Shown piece by piece: positions 40,264 through 49,528 of a stretch of 64,000 bases of DNA (positions within the stretch are counted from its first letter, which is position 1; the number at the start of each line of letters is the position of its first letter). The notes beneath the pieces are model-generated. The model was not told the origin of the DNA. It was given only the letters and a program-made list of their open reading frames with translations, and did no database searches. The position numbers and the translations under genes are program-made. The stretch comes from Arthrobacter sp. Hiyo4 (lineage in GTDB: Bacteria > Actinomycetota > Actinomycetes > Actinomycetales > Micrococcaceae): the NCBI GenBank assembly GCA_002370555.1, contig AP014718.1:2480001-2544000 (forward strand), given 5' to 3'.

Positions 40264-40669
40264 GTGGCTTCGGTATCGAACGGCGCGGGTTCGCCCGGAG
40301 GCAGCGACTGGACTACACGTTCCGGCCGGGAGGGAGCCGTCCCGCCCGCGGCAACCGCCCCGCAGCGGCCACGGCAGCCACCGCTGCCGGAGCGCCGGCA
40401 CTGACGGGTTTGGCGTCGTCGTCCAGGAGGGCTTCCTTGATGATGCGCCGCGGATCGTACTGCCGGGGATCGTACTTTTTCCAGTCGACATCGTCGATGT
40501 CGATGCCGACTTCTTCCTTGATCTGCTCCCGGGCACCGGAGGCCATCCGGCGGACTTCCTTCACAAGATTCGCAAGCTTCTGGGTGTATTCGGGCAGGCG
40601 CTGGGGACCGATCACCAGGATGCCGATGATCAGCAGGAGGAAGAACTCCGGGCCGTTGATTCCAAACAC
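40260..40669 (-). CDS. tatB: Sec-independent translocase TatB
   Basis: Twin-arginine translocation subunit. The N-terminal FGINGPEFFLLLIIGILVIG membrane helix, the GPQRLPEY hinge and the amphipathic helix LANLVKEVRRMASGAREQI are characteristic; the longer helix and acidic region (GIDIDDVDW) favour TatB over TatA. One G is missing near 40355; with it restored the tail reads GAVAAGGTAPSRPERVVQSL and ends at 40260, instead of 40313. It lies downstream of the anti-sigma gene, as in mycobacteria. Confidence 0.88.
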
Positions 40670-40738
40670 TTTAGGAAGATTACCCTCTCCGGAGCCCCAC
40701 TGACGATTCCTGCCCGCCAGCGTCGCAAAGTGCCTGCA

Positions 40739-41620
40739 TCACGGAGCCAGCACCTCCCCGAGTTTGCGGATTCCCCGCTCCAACCGGGCGGCGGGAGAGT
40801 CGTCCGCTGCGGTCACCGGGGAGTCGCCAGGCGCGGTGCTGACACCCGCGTTAATTCCTTCTACGGCGAGGACGCTGAGCCGCTGCAGCACTGGAACGGC
40901 GTCATCGGCCTGCTCCGCTGGGAGGTCTGACTCAACAGTGAAAGTTCCTGCTGTGGTCTCCACGGTGGCCGTCCAGGGCGCCAGGCTGCTGACCAGCAGC
41001 TTCCCCTCGTTCGCACCGGAGTTCTGTTCGGCGTCCTGACCCGACTGCTGCTGGGCGTCCACGGGATGCTGTTCCACGATGGTGGCATAGTGTTGCCCGT
41101 CAGTCAGGTGCATTTCCACCGCCGGCCGCCCGTTCAGTGTTATGGCATTGGCGCTCCGGACGTGGAAGCCGAGTGATGCCAGGTCCGGACAGACCCAGCC
41201 TTCAGCGCGTAGGGCCAACAACTGCGGAGCACTGATCTCCCTGCCGTCGGCCGGTAGCTGGGCCGTATGCTGCACCAGGCTCCCATTTATGGCCGATTGG
41301 GCGACGGGCAGGCTGTCCCCCGCCAGCGCAAACGCGCTGACGGCAAGAATTCCAGCGGCTGCGGCTGTCCCGCCGGCGGCAAGTGCCACGGCTCGCGCAG
41401 CCCGGTATGGGCTCGGGGCTGGCTCGGCCACTGCCGCGAGCAGCTGCGTCCTGACCAGCAGCCGGGCCGTCAGGTCTTCGCTGGCAGGCGGCACGGCCGC
41501 GTCACGGAGCCGCTCGATGTACTGGCGTTCACGCTTCAGCGCCGCTGCACATTCTGCGCAGGTCTGCACGTGGTCGGCGCCGCGGTGATGCCGGCGGCCG
41601 AAGGGGTTCTGGGGCGTCAT
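40739..41620 (-). CDS. Zinc-binding anti-sigma factor (RseA-like)
   Basis: 293 residues from ATG 41620 (MTPQNPFGRRHHRG); the longer frame to 41815 reads antiparallel to the end of sigE and is not used. HVQTCAECAAAL gives the H-x3-C-x2-C zinc anti-sigma signature, followed by LLVRTQLLAAVAE, a membrane helix (AVALAAGGTAAAAGILAVSAF) and an extracytoplasmic C-terminal domain (VCPDLASLGFHVRSANAITL, VEMHLTDGQHYATIVEQ). Presumably holds the adjacent sigma factor until an envelope stress releases it. Lies 8 bp after sigE. Confidence 0.88.
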   Translation of the reverse strand: MTPQNPFGRRHHRGADHVQTCAECAAALKRERQYIERLRDAAVPPASEDLTARLLVRTQLLAAVAEPAPSPYRAARAVALAAGGTAAAAGILAVSAFALAGDSLPVAQSAINGSLVQHTAQLPADGREISAPQLLALRAEGWVCPDLASLGFHVRSANAITLNGRPAVEMHLTDGQHYATIVEQHPVDAQQQSGQDAEQNSGANEGKLLVSSLAPWTATVETTAGTFTVESDLPAEQADDAVPVLQRLSVLAVEGINAGVSTAPGDSPVTAADDSPAARLERGIRKLGEVLAP

Positions 41621-41628
41621 GGTGCCGA

Positions 41629-42246
41629 TCAGAGGATGCTGGCGATGCGCGGCAGCGAAAGCTTCGGCGTACGTCCTTGCTGTGGCCTGGGATCGCGGTG
41701 GGCCAGCTTTTCGCGCAGCATGGTCCGTCCCCGGTGGATACGGGAGCGGACGGTACCCAGTTTGACGCCGAGTGCAGCGGCCACTTCGTCGTAGGACAGG
41801 CCTTCCAGGTCGCAAAGCACGACGGCGGCGCGGAAGTCCGGGGGCAGCTCCTCCAAGGCAGCCTGCACATCGAGGTCCAGGTTGTTGTGTTCGAAGCTCT
41901 GTTCCGGTCCGGGTTCACGCCCGGGGATCCGGGACTCGGCGTCTTCGGCCAGAGCGTCAAACCGGATGCGGGTTTTCCGGCGCGCCTGGTCCAGGAACAG
42001 GTTGGTGGTGATGCGGTGCAGCCAGCCATCCAGTGTCCCTGGCTTGAAATTCTCCAGTGACCGGAAGACACGGACGAACACCTCCTGGGTGAGGTCCTCG
42101 GCGTCGAACTTGTTCCCCGTCAGGCGGTACGCCAGCCGGTAGACCTTGGCGGAGTGGTTGGCCACCACTTCCTCCCAAGTGGGCCTGACCCATGCAGCGG
42201 CGGAATCTTGCGTCGCAGGGACAGGCGCCATACCTGATGCTGACAT
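41629..42246 (-). CDS. sigE: ECF sigma factor, SigE type
   Basis: 205 residues, uninterrupted. Region 2: [20 protein letters not shown] and [20 protein letters not shown] with [15 protein letters not shown]. Region 4: [20 protein letters not shown] and [20 protein letters not shown]. Paired with the anti-sigma gene downstream, tatB next, and divergent from an O-methyltransferase, the order known around M. tuberculosis sigE. Likely directs an envelope-stress regulon. Confidence 0.92.
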   Translation of the reverse strand: MSASGMAPVPATQDSAAAWVRPTWEEVVANHSAKVYRLAYRLTGNKFDAEDLTQEVFVRVFRSLENFKPGTLDGWLHRITTNLFLDQARRKTRIRFDALAEDAESRIPGREPGPEQSFEHNNLDLDVQAALEELPPDFRAAVVLCDLEGLSYDEVAAALGVKLGTVRSRIHRGRTMLREKLAHRDPRPQQGRTPKLSLPRIASIL

Positions 42247-42473
42247 CGTCCACTCCCATCGTGGATTGCTATCGCCCGGATACTGTTGACATCTCTTGTT
42301 CGGCGCCGATCACGTTACGGATGACCGGATATCCATCATTTCAAAGTTGGCTGGGAATTTCCTGACCGGGGCGGTTCTTGAGCCAGAGGCACAACGATTC
42401 CCTTCCGCGGCTGGCACCCCCGCACACAGTAGGCTGTACTAAACACTCCCCTGCCGCCCAGAAAGCGAATCAC

Positions 42474-43106
42474 ATGAGCGCCGACAAATCCACGAGCTGG
42501 TCCTATGCAGAAGATCTGCCCGCAGAGGATGAGGTTATGCTTCGTGCCAGGGAGCGCTCTTTCGAACTGGGCGTGACGCCCATCGGCGCTGGTGTCGGTG
42601 CGGTCCTGACGGTGTTGGCCGCGGGCTCGAAGGCGCAGACCGCCGTCGAAATCGGCACAGGCGCAGGTGTCTCGGGGGTATGCATCCTGCGGGGGCTTGG
42701 ACCGCAGGCCGTACTGACCACCATCGACGTGGACGTCGAACATCTGAAGGCGGCACGTGAAGCTTTTTCGGAGGCTGGCAGTCCGGCCAACCGCACCCGT
42801 ACCATTTCCGGCCGCGCCGGTGATGTCCTCCCGCGCCTGACCGACTCCGCTTACGACCTGGTGTTTGTTGATGCCGACAAGCCCGGCCTGCCCGGCTACG
42901 TGGAACAGGCCGTCCGGCTCCTGAAGTCCGGCGGGCTGCTCATCATCAATGACGCACTGGACAAGGACCGCGTTGCCAACCCGGCTGTCCGGGAGTCCAA
43001 CACGGTGGTGCTCCGCCAGGTGGGCAAGGCAATCCGCGATGACGACCGCTTGGCGTCGGCGATGCTTCCCACGGGCGACGGCCTGCTGGTCGCGGTTAAG
43101 AAGTAG
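42474..43106 (+). CDS. O-methyltransferase (Rv1220c-like)
   Basis: Class I SAM-dependent O-methyltransferase of about 210 residues, uninterrupted. SAM binding: AVEIGTGAGVSGVCILRGL; acidic ribose loop TTIDVDVEHLKAAREAF; metal/catalytic VFVDADKPGLPGYVEQAVR and GGLLIINDALDKDRVANP. The ATG at 42474 is preferred over the longer frame to 42378. Divergent from sigE. Physiological substrate unknown. Confidence 0.88.
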   Translation: MSADKSTSWSYAEDLPAEDEVMLRARERSFELGVTPIGAGVGAVLTVLAAGSKAQTAVEIGTGAGVSGVCILRGLGPQAVLTTIDVDVEHLKAAREAFSEAGSPANRTRTISGRAGDVLPRLTDSAYDLVFVDADKPGLPGYVEQAVRLLKSGGLLIINDALDKDRVANPAVRESNTVVLRQVGKAIRDDDRLASAMLPTGDGLLVAVKK

Positions 43107-43120
43107 ATCCACAGCAAATA

Positions 43121-43158
43121 GGCCAAGGTCCGCAGCGGGTTGGCTGCGGACCTTGGCC
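43121..43158. terminator. Hairpin between O-methyltransferase and DUF3117 genes
   Basis: Perfect 15 bp stem GGCCAAGGTCCGCAG / CTGCGGACCTTGGCC with an 8-nt loop, placed between convergent stops, so it can serve both directions. Confidence 0.8.
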
Positions 43159-43188
43159 CTGCGGGAGTATTCGGCTACGCCGAACAGA

Positions 43189-43356
43189 TTATTCAGTCAC
43201 GCCGACGAGGCATTCCTTTAGGTTGGCCGCCTCCGCAGCGTTCAGTTCCACCACAAGCCGTCCGCCGCCTTCGAGCGGAACGCGCATGATAAGGCTACGG
43301 CCCTCTTTGGTGACTTCCATAGGGCCGTCGCCGGTGCGTGGTTTCATAGCCGCCAT
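43189..43356 (-). CDS. DUF3117 family protein
   Basis: 55 residues from ATG 43356 (MAAMKPRTGDGPMEVTKEGR), too short for many gene callers. IMRVPLEGGGRLVVELNAAE is nearly invariant across Actinobacteria (Rv1211 in M. tuberculosis). Function unknown; cytosolic. Confidence 0.9.
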   Translation of the reverse strand: MAAMKPRTGDGPMEVTKEGRSLIMRVPLEGGGRLVVELNAAEAANLKECLVGVTE

Positions 43357-43592
43357 GAGGAATTTCCCCTCCATTTAGTCCCAGGACATATCAGCCCGGA
43401 TGGGCTGTGTCACGCATGGTCAAATCAAGCCGCTATGGCGGCCCGTACTGATGCCGCCATGGCTGAACATTTCTGAATGCTTTTTGTCCCTGCTTACTTA
43501 CTATTATCCCGTAATGACCCGCACGTAGCTAATCGATGGACATTTACGGCCGCGTCGGATTCCCCAATTCGCCGGCCAGGCGCCGCCCGCTA

Positions 43593-44840
43593 TCACGGCG
43601 GATAATCGCCGCCGCCAGGAAGCTGCGCCCATGCCCACAGCCAGACGATCCACACGATCTGGAGCAGGACAAACATTGTCAGGACCGTGCCGCGGTATGC
43701 CTTCGACCGGGACACGAGCACGGCAGCCAGGGCCAACGGGAACAGCGGGAGCAGCATCCGGAAAGTACTGGTCTGGGGGTGGAGGAACACCAGGAGGTAG
43801 CCCATGTAGCAGGCGCACCACAAGCGCAGTTCCACACCAAGCCGGACCACCGGCGGGGAGAACAGCAGGAGCGCAAAGAGGCCCGCAAAGACGAATGGCG
43901 CCACGATCCCCAGGACGGGGCCAAAGAGGTCGACGCCGGCGTCGAACCAGGGTTTGAAGGGCACCAGGTCATGGCCGCGCCACACTGTTTCGGTTTTGGT
44001 ATACGCCTCAATATCTCCGGTGGCGGCCCAGGCCGCTGCCGGCCACAGCAGTGCCGAGGCACCGCACACCACGGTCAGGCCCGCCAGGGACGCCAACTCC
44101 CCGAGGCTATGGGTGCCCGGCCGCTTCTCGCGCCCGCGTTCGACCAGTCGCCAGAGGAAGAGAAGCCCCACCATTGCGGCAAAGGGAACACCGACGGGTC
44201 GGGAAAGGCACAGCAGCAGGACCACCGGCATGGCAACGAAATAATGATGCCCGATGACGAGCAGCAGGGCGGTGGCCAGCAGGAAAACGGTAAGGGGCTC
44301 CGCGTACGGGACCTGGAGAATGGCAGACACCGGAAAGGTCGCGAAGAATGCCACGCCCCAAAGAGCCGCCGTGTGCGAAGCTTTGTGCCTGAACAGGCAG
44401 TACAAAACCAGCGCCGCACCCAACCCCGCCAGCATGGCGACGACCGTCAGCGCCCCGGCAGGGCTGATTCCGGTCAGGCCTGCGAGCGCACGGCCCAGTG
44501 CCGGGAAGAGCGGATAGAAGGCCCACGCATTTTCCTGCACGTTGCCGGCGGCATCCGTTGGAAGCGGCGAGGGATAACCGTCGGTGATGATCCGGCCGTA
44601 CCATCGCGCATCCCAGATATTGATGAAGTTCCAGTAGTCAGGGCCGGCCGGAAACCACGGGTTGGGTCCCTGGTGCAGGGCTGCTGCCATAAAGATGCAG
44701 GCGCTGACCAGCCGGGCAGTGGCGTAGAGGGCGGCAACCTGCAGCCACCAGGGCCAGCGTTGGAACGCCCCCATGGCGCGGGCGCCGAATGCGGCGATCA
44801 ACGCCGTCGGGCCCGTCCGGTCCCCCGTGTCAGTGCTCAA
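43593..44840 (-). CDS. PIG-V-like integral membrane mannosyltransferase
   Basis: 415 residues, uninterrupted, about ten membrane helices. INIWDARWYGRIITDGYP is the luminal/extracytoplasmic WDxxW-type motif near residue 78. NAWAFYPLFPALGRALAGLT and HPQTSTFRMLLPLFPLALAA are also typical of PIG-V/GT-C enzymes that use polyprenyl-phosphate mannose. Likely involved in cell-envelope glycan or protein mannosylation. Overlaps the DivIVA-domain gene by 4 bp. Confidence 0.8.
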   Translation of the reverse strand: MSTDTGDRTGPTALIAAFGARAMGAFQRWPWWLQVAALYATARLVSACIFMAAALHQGPNPWFPAGPDYWNFINIWDARWYGRIITDGYPSPLPTDAAGNVQENAWAFYPLFPALGRALAGLTGISPAGALTVVAMLAGLGAALVLYCLFRHKASHTAALWGVAFFATFPVSAILQVPYAEPLTVFLLATALLLVIGHHYFVAMPVVLLLCLSRPVGVPFAAMVGLLFLWRLVERGREKRPGTHSLGELASLAGLTVVCGASALLWPAAAWAATGDIEAYTKTETVWRGHDLVPFKPWFDAGVDLFGPVLGIVAPFVFAGLFALLLFSPPVVRLGVELRLWCACYMGYLLVFLHPQTSTFRMLLPLFPLALAAVLVSRSKAYRGTVLTMFVLLQIVWIVWLWAWAQLPGGGDYPP

Positions 44841-45235
44841 GCGCCGGCCTCCGGGTGCGCCGCCCGTTCCGCTTCCAGCAGCCGTGCCCGAAGCCTGCCC
44901 ATTTCTTCGTCTTTGGCCGCGATCTGGTCCCGCAGTTCGTCGAGGACCTGGTCCACCTGGTCCATCCGGTACCCACGCAGGCCGAGGGAGAAGCGGACCC
45001 GGTCGACGTCGGCAGGTGCAGCGTCCGCGGGCAGCAGCACCGGCGGAAGGTTGGCGGGCGGCTGCCCGAACCCCTGGTAGAGAATCGGATTCTCCGGGAC
45101 CTCGGAGCCTGTGGCCGGTTCACTGCCCCGGCGGAGGCTGCGCAGAATGCCGCGGCGGCCACCGGCGCCTGCCCACAGGGTGGCGGCGATCAGCACGATG
45201 GCGAGGTAGACCAGGAAAAAACTCACAGCACCCAT
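44837..45235 (-). CDS. Membrane-anchored DivIVA-domain protein
   Basis: 132 residues from ATG 45235. One N-terminal membrane helix (SFFLVYLAIVLIAATLWAG), a linker, then the short DivIVA motif VRFSLGLRGYRMDQVDQVL with a coiled-coil tail (DELRDQIAAKDEEMGRLRAR). The equivalent position in mycobacteria is Rv1209. Uninterrupted. May help place envelope-synthesis proteins; function not established. Confidence 0.82.
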   Translation of the reverse strand: MGAVSFFLVYLAIVLIAATLWAGAGGRRGILRSLRRGSEPATGSEVPENPILYQGFGQPPANLPPVLLPADAAPADVDRVRFSLGLRGYRMDQVDQVLDELRDQIAAKDEEMGRLRARLLEAERAAHPEAGA

Positions 45236-45258
45236 CGTGCCAGATATGGGCTGGCGGC

Positions 45259-46041
45259 CTATTCGGGCCGTTGCTCGCCGTTGCTGGAAACCGGGGGCGT
45301 CCAGTGCAGCACCAGTTGCACCGCTTCGGCGGGATCGTCCACCACCTGGATAAGGTCCAGGTCCTTTGCGGAGACCATTCCCTCGGCCACGAGGGTGCCC
45401 TTGATCCATTCGATCATCGGCCCCCAGAAGTCGACGCCGAGGAGCACGATCGGGAAGGAGGTCACTTTCCGGGTCTGGACCAGGACCATGGCTTCAAAGA
45501 GTTCATCCAGCGTTCCCAGGCCGCCGGGAAGAACGATGAAGCCCTGGGCATATTTGACGAACATGGTCTTCCGGGCGAAGAAGTAGCGGAAGTTAATGCC
45601 GAGGTCCACCCACTGGTTCAGGCCCTGCTCGAAGGGCAATTCAATGCCCAGGCCGACCGAGACGCCGTTGCCTTCCACAGTGCCGCGGTTGGCGGCCTCC
45701 ATGGAGCCCGGACCGCCGCCGGTGATGACGGCCACGCCCGCGGCTGCCAGCTTGCGGCCTACTTCCATGCCCATTTCGTAGTACGGGCTGCCGGGTTTGG
45801 TGCGCGCCGAGCCGAAAACACTGACGGCGGGCCCCAGATCGGCAAGCGCGCCGAACCCCTCGACGAACTCACTCTGGATCCGGAGGACACGCCAAGGGTC
45901 CGAATGGACGAACTGTCCGGCGCCCTTGGTATCAAGCAAATGCTGGTCGGACATTTCCACAGCCGCCTGCTTGCGACGGAGTTCAAGGGGCCCCTTACGG
46001 CGCGGCTGGGAAGTTTTGGCCGGATCTGCGTTGATGCTCAT
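45259..46041 (-). CDS. LOG-family protein (TIGR00730, nucleoside monophosphate phosphoribohydrolase)
   Basis: 260 residues, uninterrupted. The Rossmann-like motifs GPAVSVFGSARTKPGSPYY, VITGGGPGSMEAANRGT and VLPGGLGTLDELFEAMVLVQ (PGGxGTxxE) define the LOG family, which releases free cytokinin-like bases from nucleotide 5'-monophosphates. The ATG at 46041 has a clear context and is divergent from the glutamate importer. Confidence 0.9.
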   Translation of the reverse strand: MSINADPAKTSQPRRKGPLELRRKQAAVEMSDQHLLDTKGAGQFVHSDPWRVLRIQSEFVEGFGALADLGPAVSVFGSARTKPGSPYYEMGMEVGRKLAAAGVAVITGGGPGSMEAANRGTVEGNGVSVGLGIELPFEQGLNQWVDLGINFRYFFARKTMFVKYAQGFIVLPGGLGTLDELFEAMVLVQTRKVTSFPIVLLGVDFWGPMIEWIKGTLVAEGMVSAKDLDLIQVVDDPAEAVQLVLHWTPPVSSNGEQRPE

Positions 46042-46088
46042 CCCCCAAGGCTAATGCCAAGGCCAGCTTGCCCGTGGCAGGTATCTCT

Positions 46089-46151
46089 TGAATCACGATC
46101 CGCGCGAACTTGGCGTGATTCACCTCATGACCGGCCAATGTTCGCTAGATT
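46089..46151 (+). promoter_or_regulatory. gluA promoter region with 9 bp inverted repeat
   Basis: TGAATCACG (46089-46097) and CGTGATTCA (46114-46122) form a perfect inverted repeat with a 16 bp spacer. TAGATT (46146-46151) is a -10 lying 7 nt before the ATG at 46159, so the transcript is probably leaderless. The repeat lies about 24-57 bp upstream of the -10, suitable for an activator or repressor of the importer. Confidence 0.6.
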
Positions 46152-46158
46152 CTTCTTT

Positions 46159-46913
<755 letters not shown>

Positions 46914-46986
46914 TTTTCCATCAACGAACACTCACTCCAGTTCGCACCCAGGCCGTGACCCACGGCCGACCAATGAAAGGAATGTC

Positions 46987-47872
46987 ATGAAGGCATTTAT
47001 GACCCGCCGGAAGTCGTTCTTCGTGGCGGCTACTGCTGCCCTGGCGTTGTCCCTGAGCGCATGTGGCGGCACCACCCCGGCACCACCAGCGATCCCACCG
47101 TTGCCGAGAAGCCGACCTTTGCCGCCGGCACCACCATGGCGAAGCTTTCGAGCGCGGGCACCATCAGGATCGGCACCAAGTTTGACCAGCCGCTCTTCGG
47201 CCAGGTTGGCCTGGACGGAAAGCCTGTAGGCTTCGACGTCGAGATGGGCAAGCTGATCGCCGCCAAGCTGGGCATCGCCGCGGACAAGATCGAATGGTCA
47301 GAGACTGTCTCAGCCAACCGCGAACCCTTCATCGAGCAGGGCAAGGTGGATATTGTCATCGCCACCTACACGATCAATGACAAGCGCAAGCAGGTTGTCA
47401 GCTTCGCGGGACCGTACTACGAGGCCGGCCAGGCGCTGATGGTGAACAAGGACAACACGTCCATCACCAAGCCTGAGGACGTCGCGGGCAAGAAGGTCTG
47501 CTCCGTGACCGGTTCAACCCGGCCGCGACGATCGTGGACAAGTACAAGGCCGAGCTCGTGCCGGCAGCCACTTACTCCGCTTGCCTTGAGCCGCTGCGCA
47601 ACAAGCAGGTCGAAGCGATCACCACGGACAACGTGATCCTGGCCGGCTTTGTGGACAAGGAACCGGAGGCCTTCAAGCTGGCCTCGGATCAAACCTTCAC
47701 CAAGGAGCCCTACGGCATCGGCCTGAAGAAGGACGATACCGAGTTCCGCAACTGGATCAATGACCAGCTCGAGGCGTTTGGCAAGGACGGGTCCTACAAG
47801 AAGGCCTGGGAAGCAACTGCAGGTTCGGTCATCAAGACCGCCCCTGAACTTCCCGCCATCGACCGCTACTAG
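46987..47872 (+). CDS. gluB: Glutamate-type ABC substrate-binding lipoprotein
   Basis: Solute-binding protein family 3. Signal peptide with lipobox SLSACGG near residue 25. Conserved parts: GTIRIGTKFDQPLFGQVGLD, GFDVEMGKLIAAKLGI, DIVIATYTINDKRKQVVSFA and FTKEPYGIGLKKDD. Deletions near 47090 and 47515 split it into three frames; the second repaired join reads KKVCSVTGS then AATIVDKYKAELVP. Directly after it, a strong hairpin (47881-47938) precedes the permeases. Confidence 0.9.
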
Positions 47873-47880
47873 GTAGCCAC

Positions 47881-47938
47881 GGCGGCTTCCGGGGAATTCG
47901 TTGACCGCGTTCCCCGGAAGCCGCCGGCCTGCTTTTTG
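47881..47938 (+). terminator. Intra-operon hairpin between gluB and gluC
   Basis: Perfect 17 bp stem CGGCGGCTTCCGGGGAA / TTCCCCGGAAGCCGCCG with a 13-nt loop, then GCCTGC and TTTTT at 47934-47938. It looks like a full intrinsic terminator inside the operon, 8 nt after the gluB stop and 28 bp before gluC. Expected effect: much more binding protein than permease. Confidence 0.85.
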
Positions 47939-47966
47939 ACCCCTACGCCCAGAGCCGAAGGATCCT

Positions 47967-48616
47967 ATGGAAGTCATCATTGAAAACCTGCCCCTTTATT
48001 GGGAAGGCCTTCTCCGCACCCTTTTCCTGTCCGTCGTCTCCGGGATCATCGCCCTTATCCTCGGAACACTCCTGGCGGCAGCCCGCGTTTCCCCCGTTGC
48101 GGCACTCCGGGGATTCAGCACCGTCTACGTGGAAATTCTCCGAAACACCCCACTGACCATTGCTTTCTTCTTCGCGGCGATCGTTCTGCCCGCCTCGGCG
48201 TGACATTCCAGCAGTTCGAGGTCGCAGCGATCATCGCCCTCAGCGCCTATACAGCGGCCTTCATCGCTGAAGCCGTCCGCTCAGGCGTTAACAGCGTCCC
48301 GCTCGGCCAGGCTGAGGCCGCGCGCAGCATCGGCATGAACTTCGGCCAGGTCCTGAATCTCATCATCCTGCCGCAGGCGCTTCGGACCGTGGTCCCGCCG
48401 CTGATCAACATCCTGATTGCCCTCGTCAAAAACTCCTCCGTCGCCGGCGCGTTCTTTGTCCTGGAACTTTTCGGCTACGGCCGCCAAATGGCCAATGCCA
48501 ACGGTGACCAGGTCATGGCAGTACTGCTCGGCGTAGCGTTCTTCTATCTGCTCCTCACCATTCCGCTGGGCATCCTTGCCAGCACGGTGGAACGAAAGGT
48601 GGCGATTGCCCGATGA
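47967..48616 (+). CDS. gluC: Glutamate-type ABC permease 1
   Basis: Inner-membrane permease. LFLSVVSGIIALILGTLLAA and FSTVYVEILRNTPLTIAFFF begin it; the EAA loop is PLGQAEAARSIGMNFGQVLN. A one-base deletion near 48195 separates the two parts (LPRLGVTFQQFEVAAIIALS follows). About 216 residues. Its TGA overlaps the gluD ATG. Confidence 0.9.
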
Positions 48617-49468
48617 CTTCAGTCCTCTACGACGTTCCCGGCCCAAAGCGCGCCGGGTCTCGCTGATCGGTTCCGTGGTTGGAACCGTGCTGATCCTGGG
48701 ACTTCTGGCATGGATTGGCATGACTCTCGCCCAGCAGGGAATTTTTGAAGGTCGCCGCTGGGCGATCTTCACCCGGGGCGACGTCTGGACGCTGCTCGCC
48801 AACGGCCTCGGCGCAACGCTCACCGCCGCCGCCCTCGCCGCAGTGATCGCGTTTCCCTCGGCCTGATGTTCTGCCTGCTGCGCATCTCGCTGGTCGCCTG
48901 GATCCGGATTCCCGCCCGCGTGGTCCTGGAGTTCCTGCGCGGCATGCCGGTTGTGCTGATGATGCTCTTCGTCCTGCTGGTGTTCGGGACGAGTTCCTTC
49001 GTCGCAGTGGTGGCCGGGCTCGTCCTCTACAACACCGCTATCTTCGCGGAGATCATCCGGGCTGGCATCCAATCACTGCCGAAGGGACAGCGGGAGGCGG
49101 GCCTGACCATCGGCCTGACCAGCTTCCAGTCCCGGATGCTCATCGAACTGCCGCAGGCTGTCCGCCGTATGATGCCATCGCTGGTTGCCCAACTCGTGGT
49201 GCTCCTGAAGGACACCTCCCTGGGCTACATCGTGGCGTACGGCGAACTTCTGCGCGCTGTGCAGGTCATGGCGGACTTCCTGGGTAACGCGTTCCTGTTC
49301 CCCATCTTCTTTGTGGCTGCCGCGATCTACATTGTGATCAACATCTGCGTCTCCCGGCTCGCAATCTGGATCGAGCGCCGCGGTTCCACGAAGACGGCAG
49401 GCGGCGTTGCCAAAGCGCCAACCGCAGTGGTGGCACCGGAACTACCGGATGTACGCGAATCCAAGTAG
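48613..49468 (+). CDS. gluD: Glutamate-type ABC permease 2
   Basis: Second permease. N-terminus MTSVLYDVPGPKARRVSLIG when a C is restored near 48645. GIQSLPKGQREAGLTIGLTS is the EAA loop and AVRRMMPSLVAQLVVLLKDT follows. A second deletion near 48857 separates it from the ATG-like frame FCLLRISLVAW. The missing base there could be a T or a G. The C-terminal tail VAKAPTAVVAPELPDVRESK is cytoplasmic. Confidence 0.9.
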
Positions 49469-49484
49469 CCACATCCACCCCCCA

Positions 49485-49523
49485 CACACAGAAGGGTCCG
49501 CAGGCTGCGGGCCCTTCTGCGTG
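49485..49523 (+). terminator. Terminator after gluABCD
   Basis: Inverted repeat CACACAGAAGGG-TCCGCAG / CTGCGG-GCCCTTCTGCGTG, 16 nt after the gluD stop and 6 bp before the convergent dapE stop. Likely used from both sides. Confidence 0.75.
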
Positions 49524-49528
49524 CAGGC

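Noticed and set aside
43536..45080. 514-codon open frame antisense to the mannosyltransferase and DivIVA genes
   Set aside because: Composition rich in Gln, Arg, Gly and His with no motif; both minus-strand genes are intact and recognisable.
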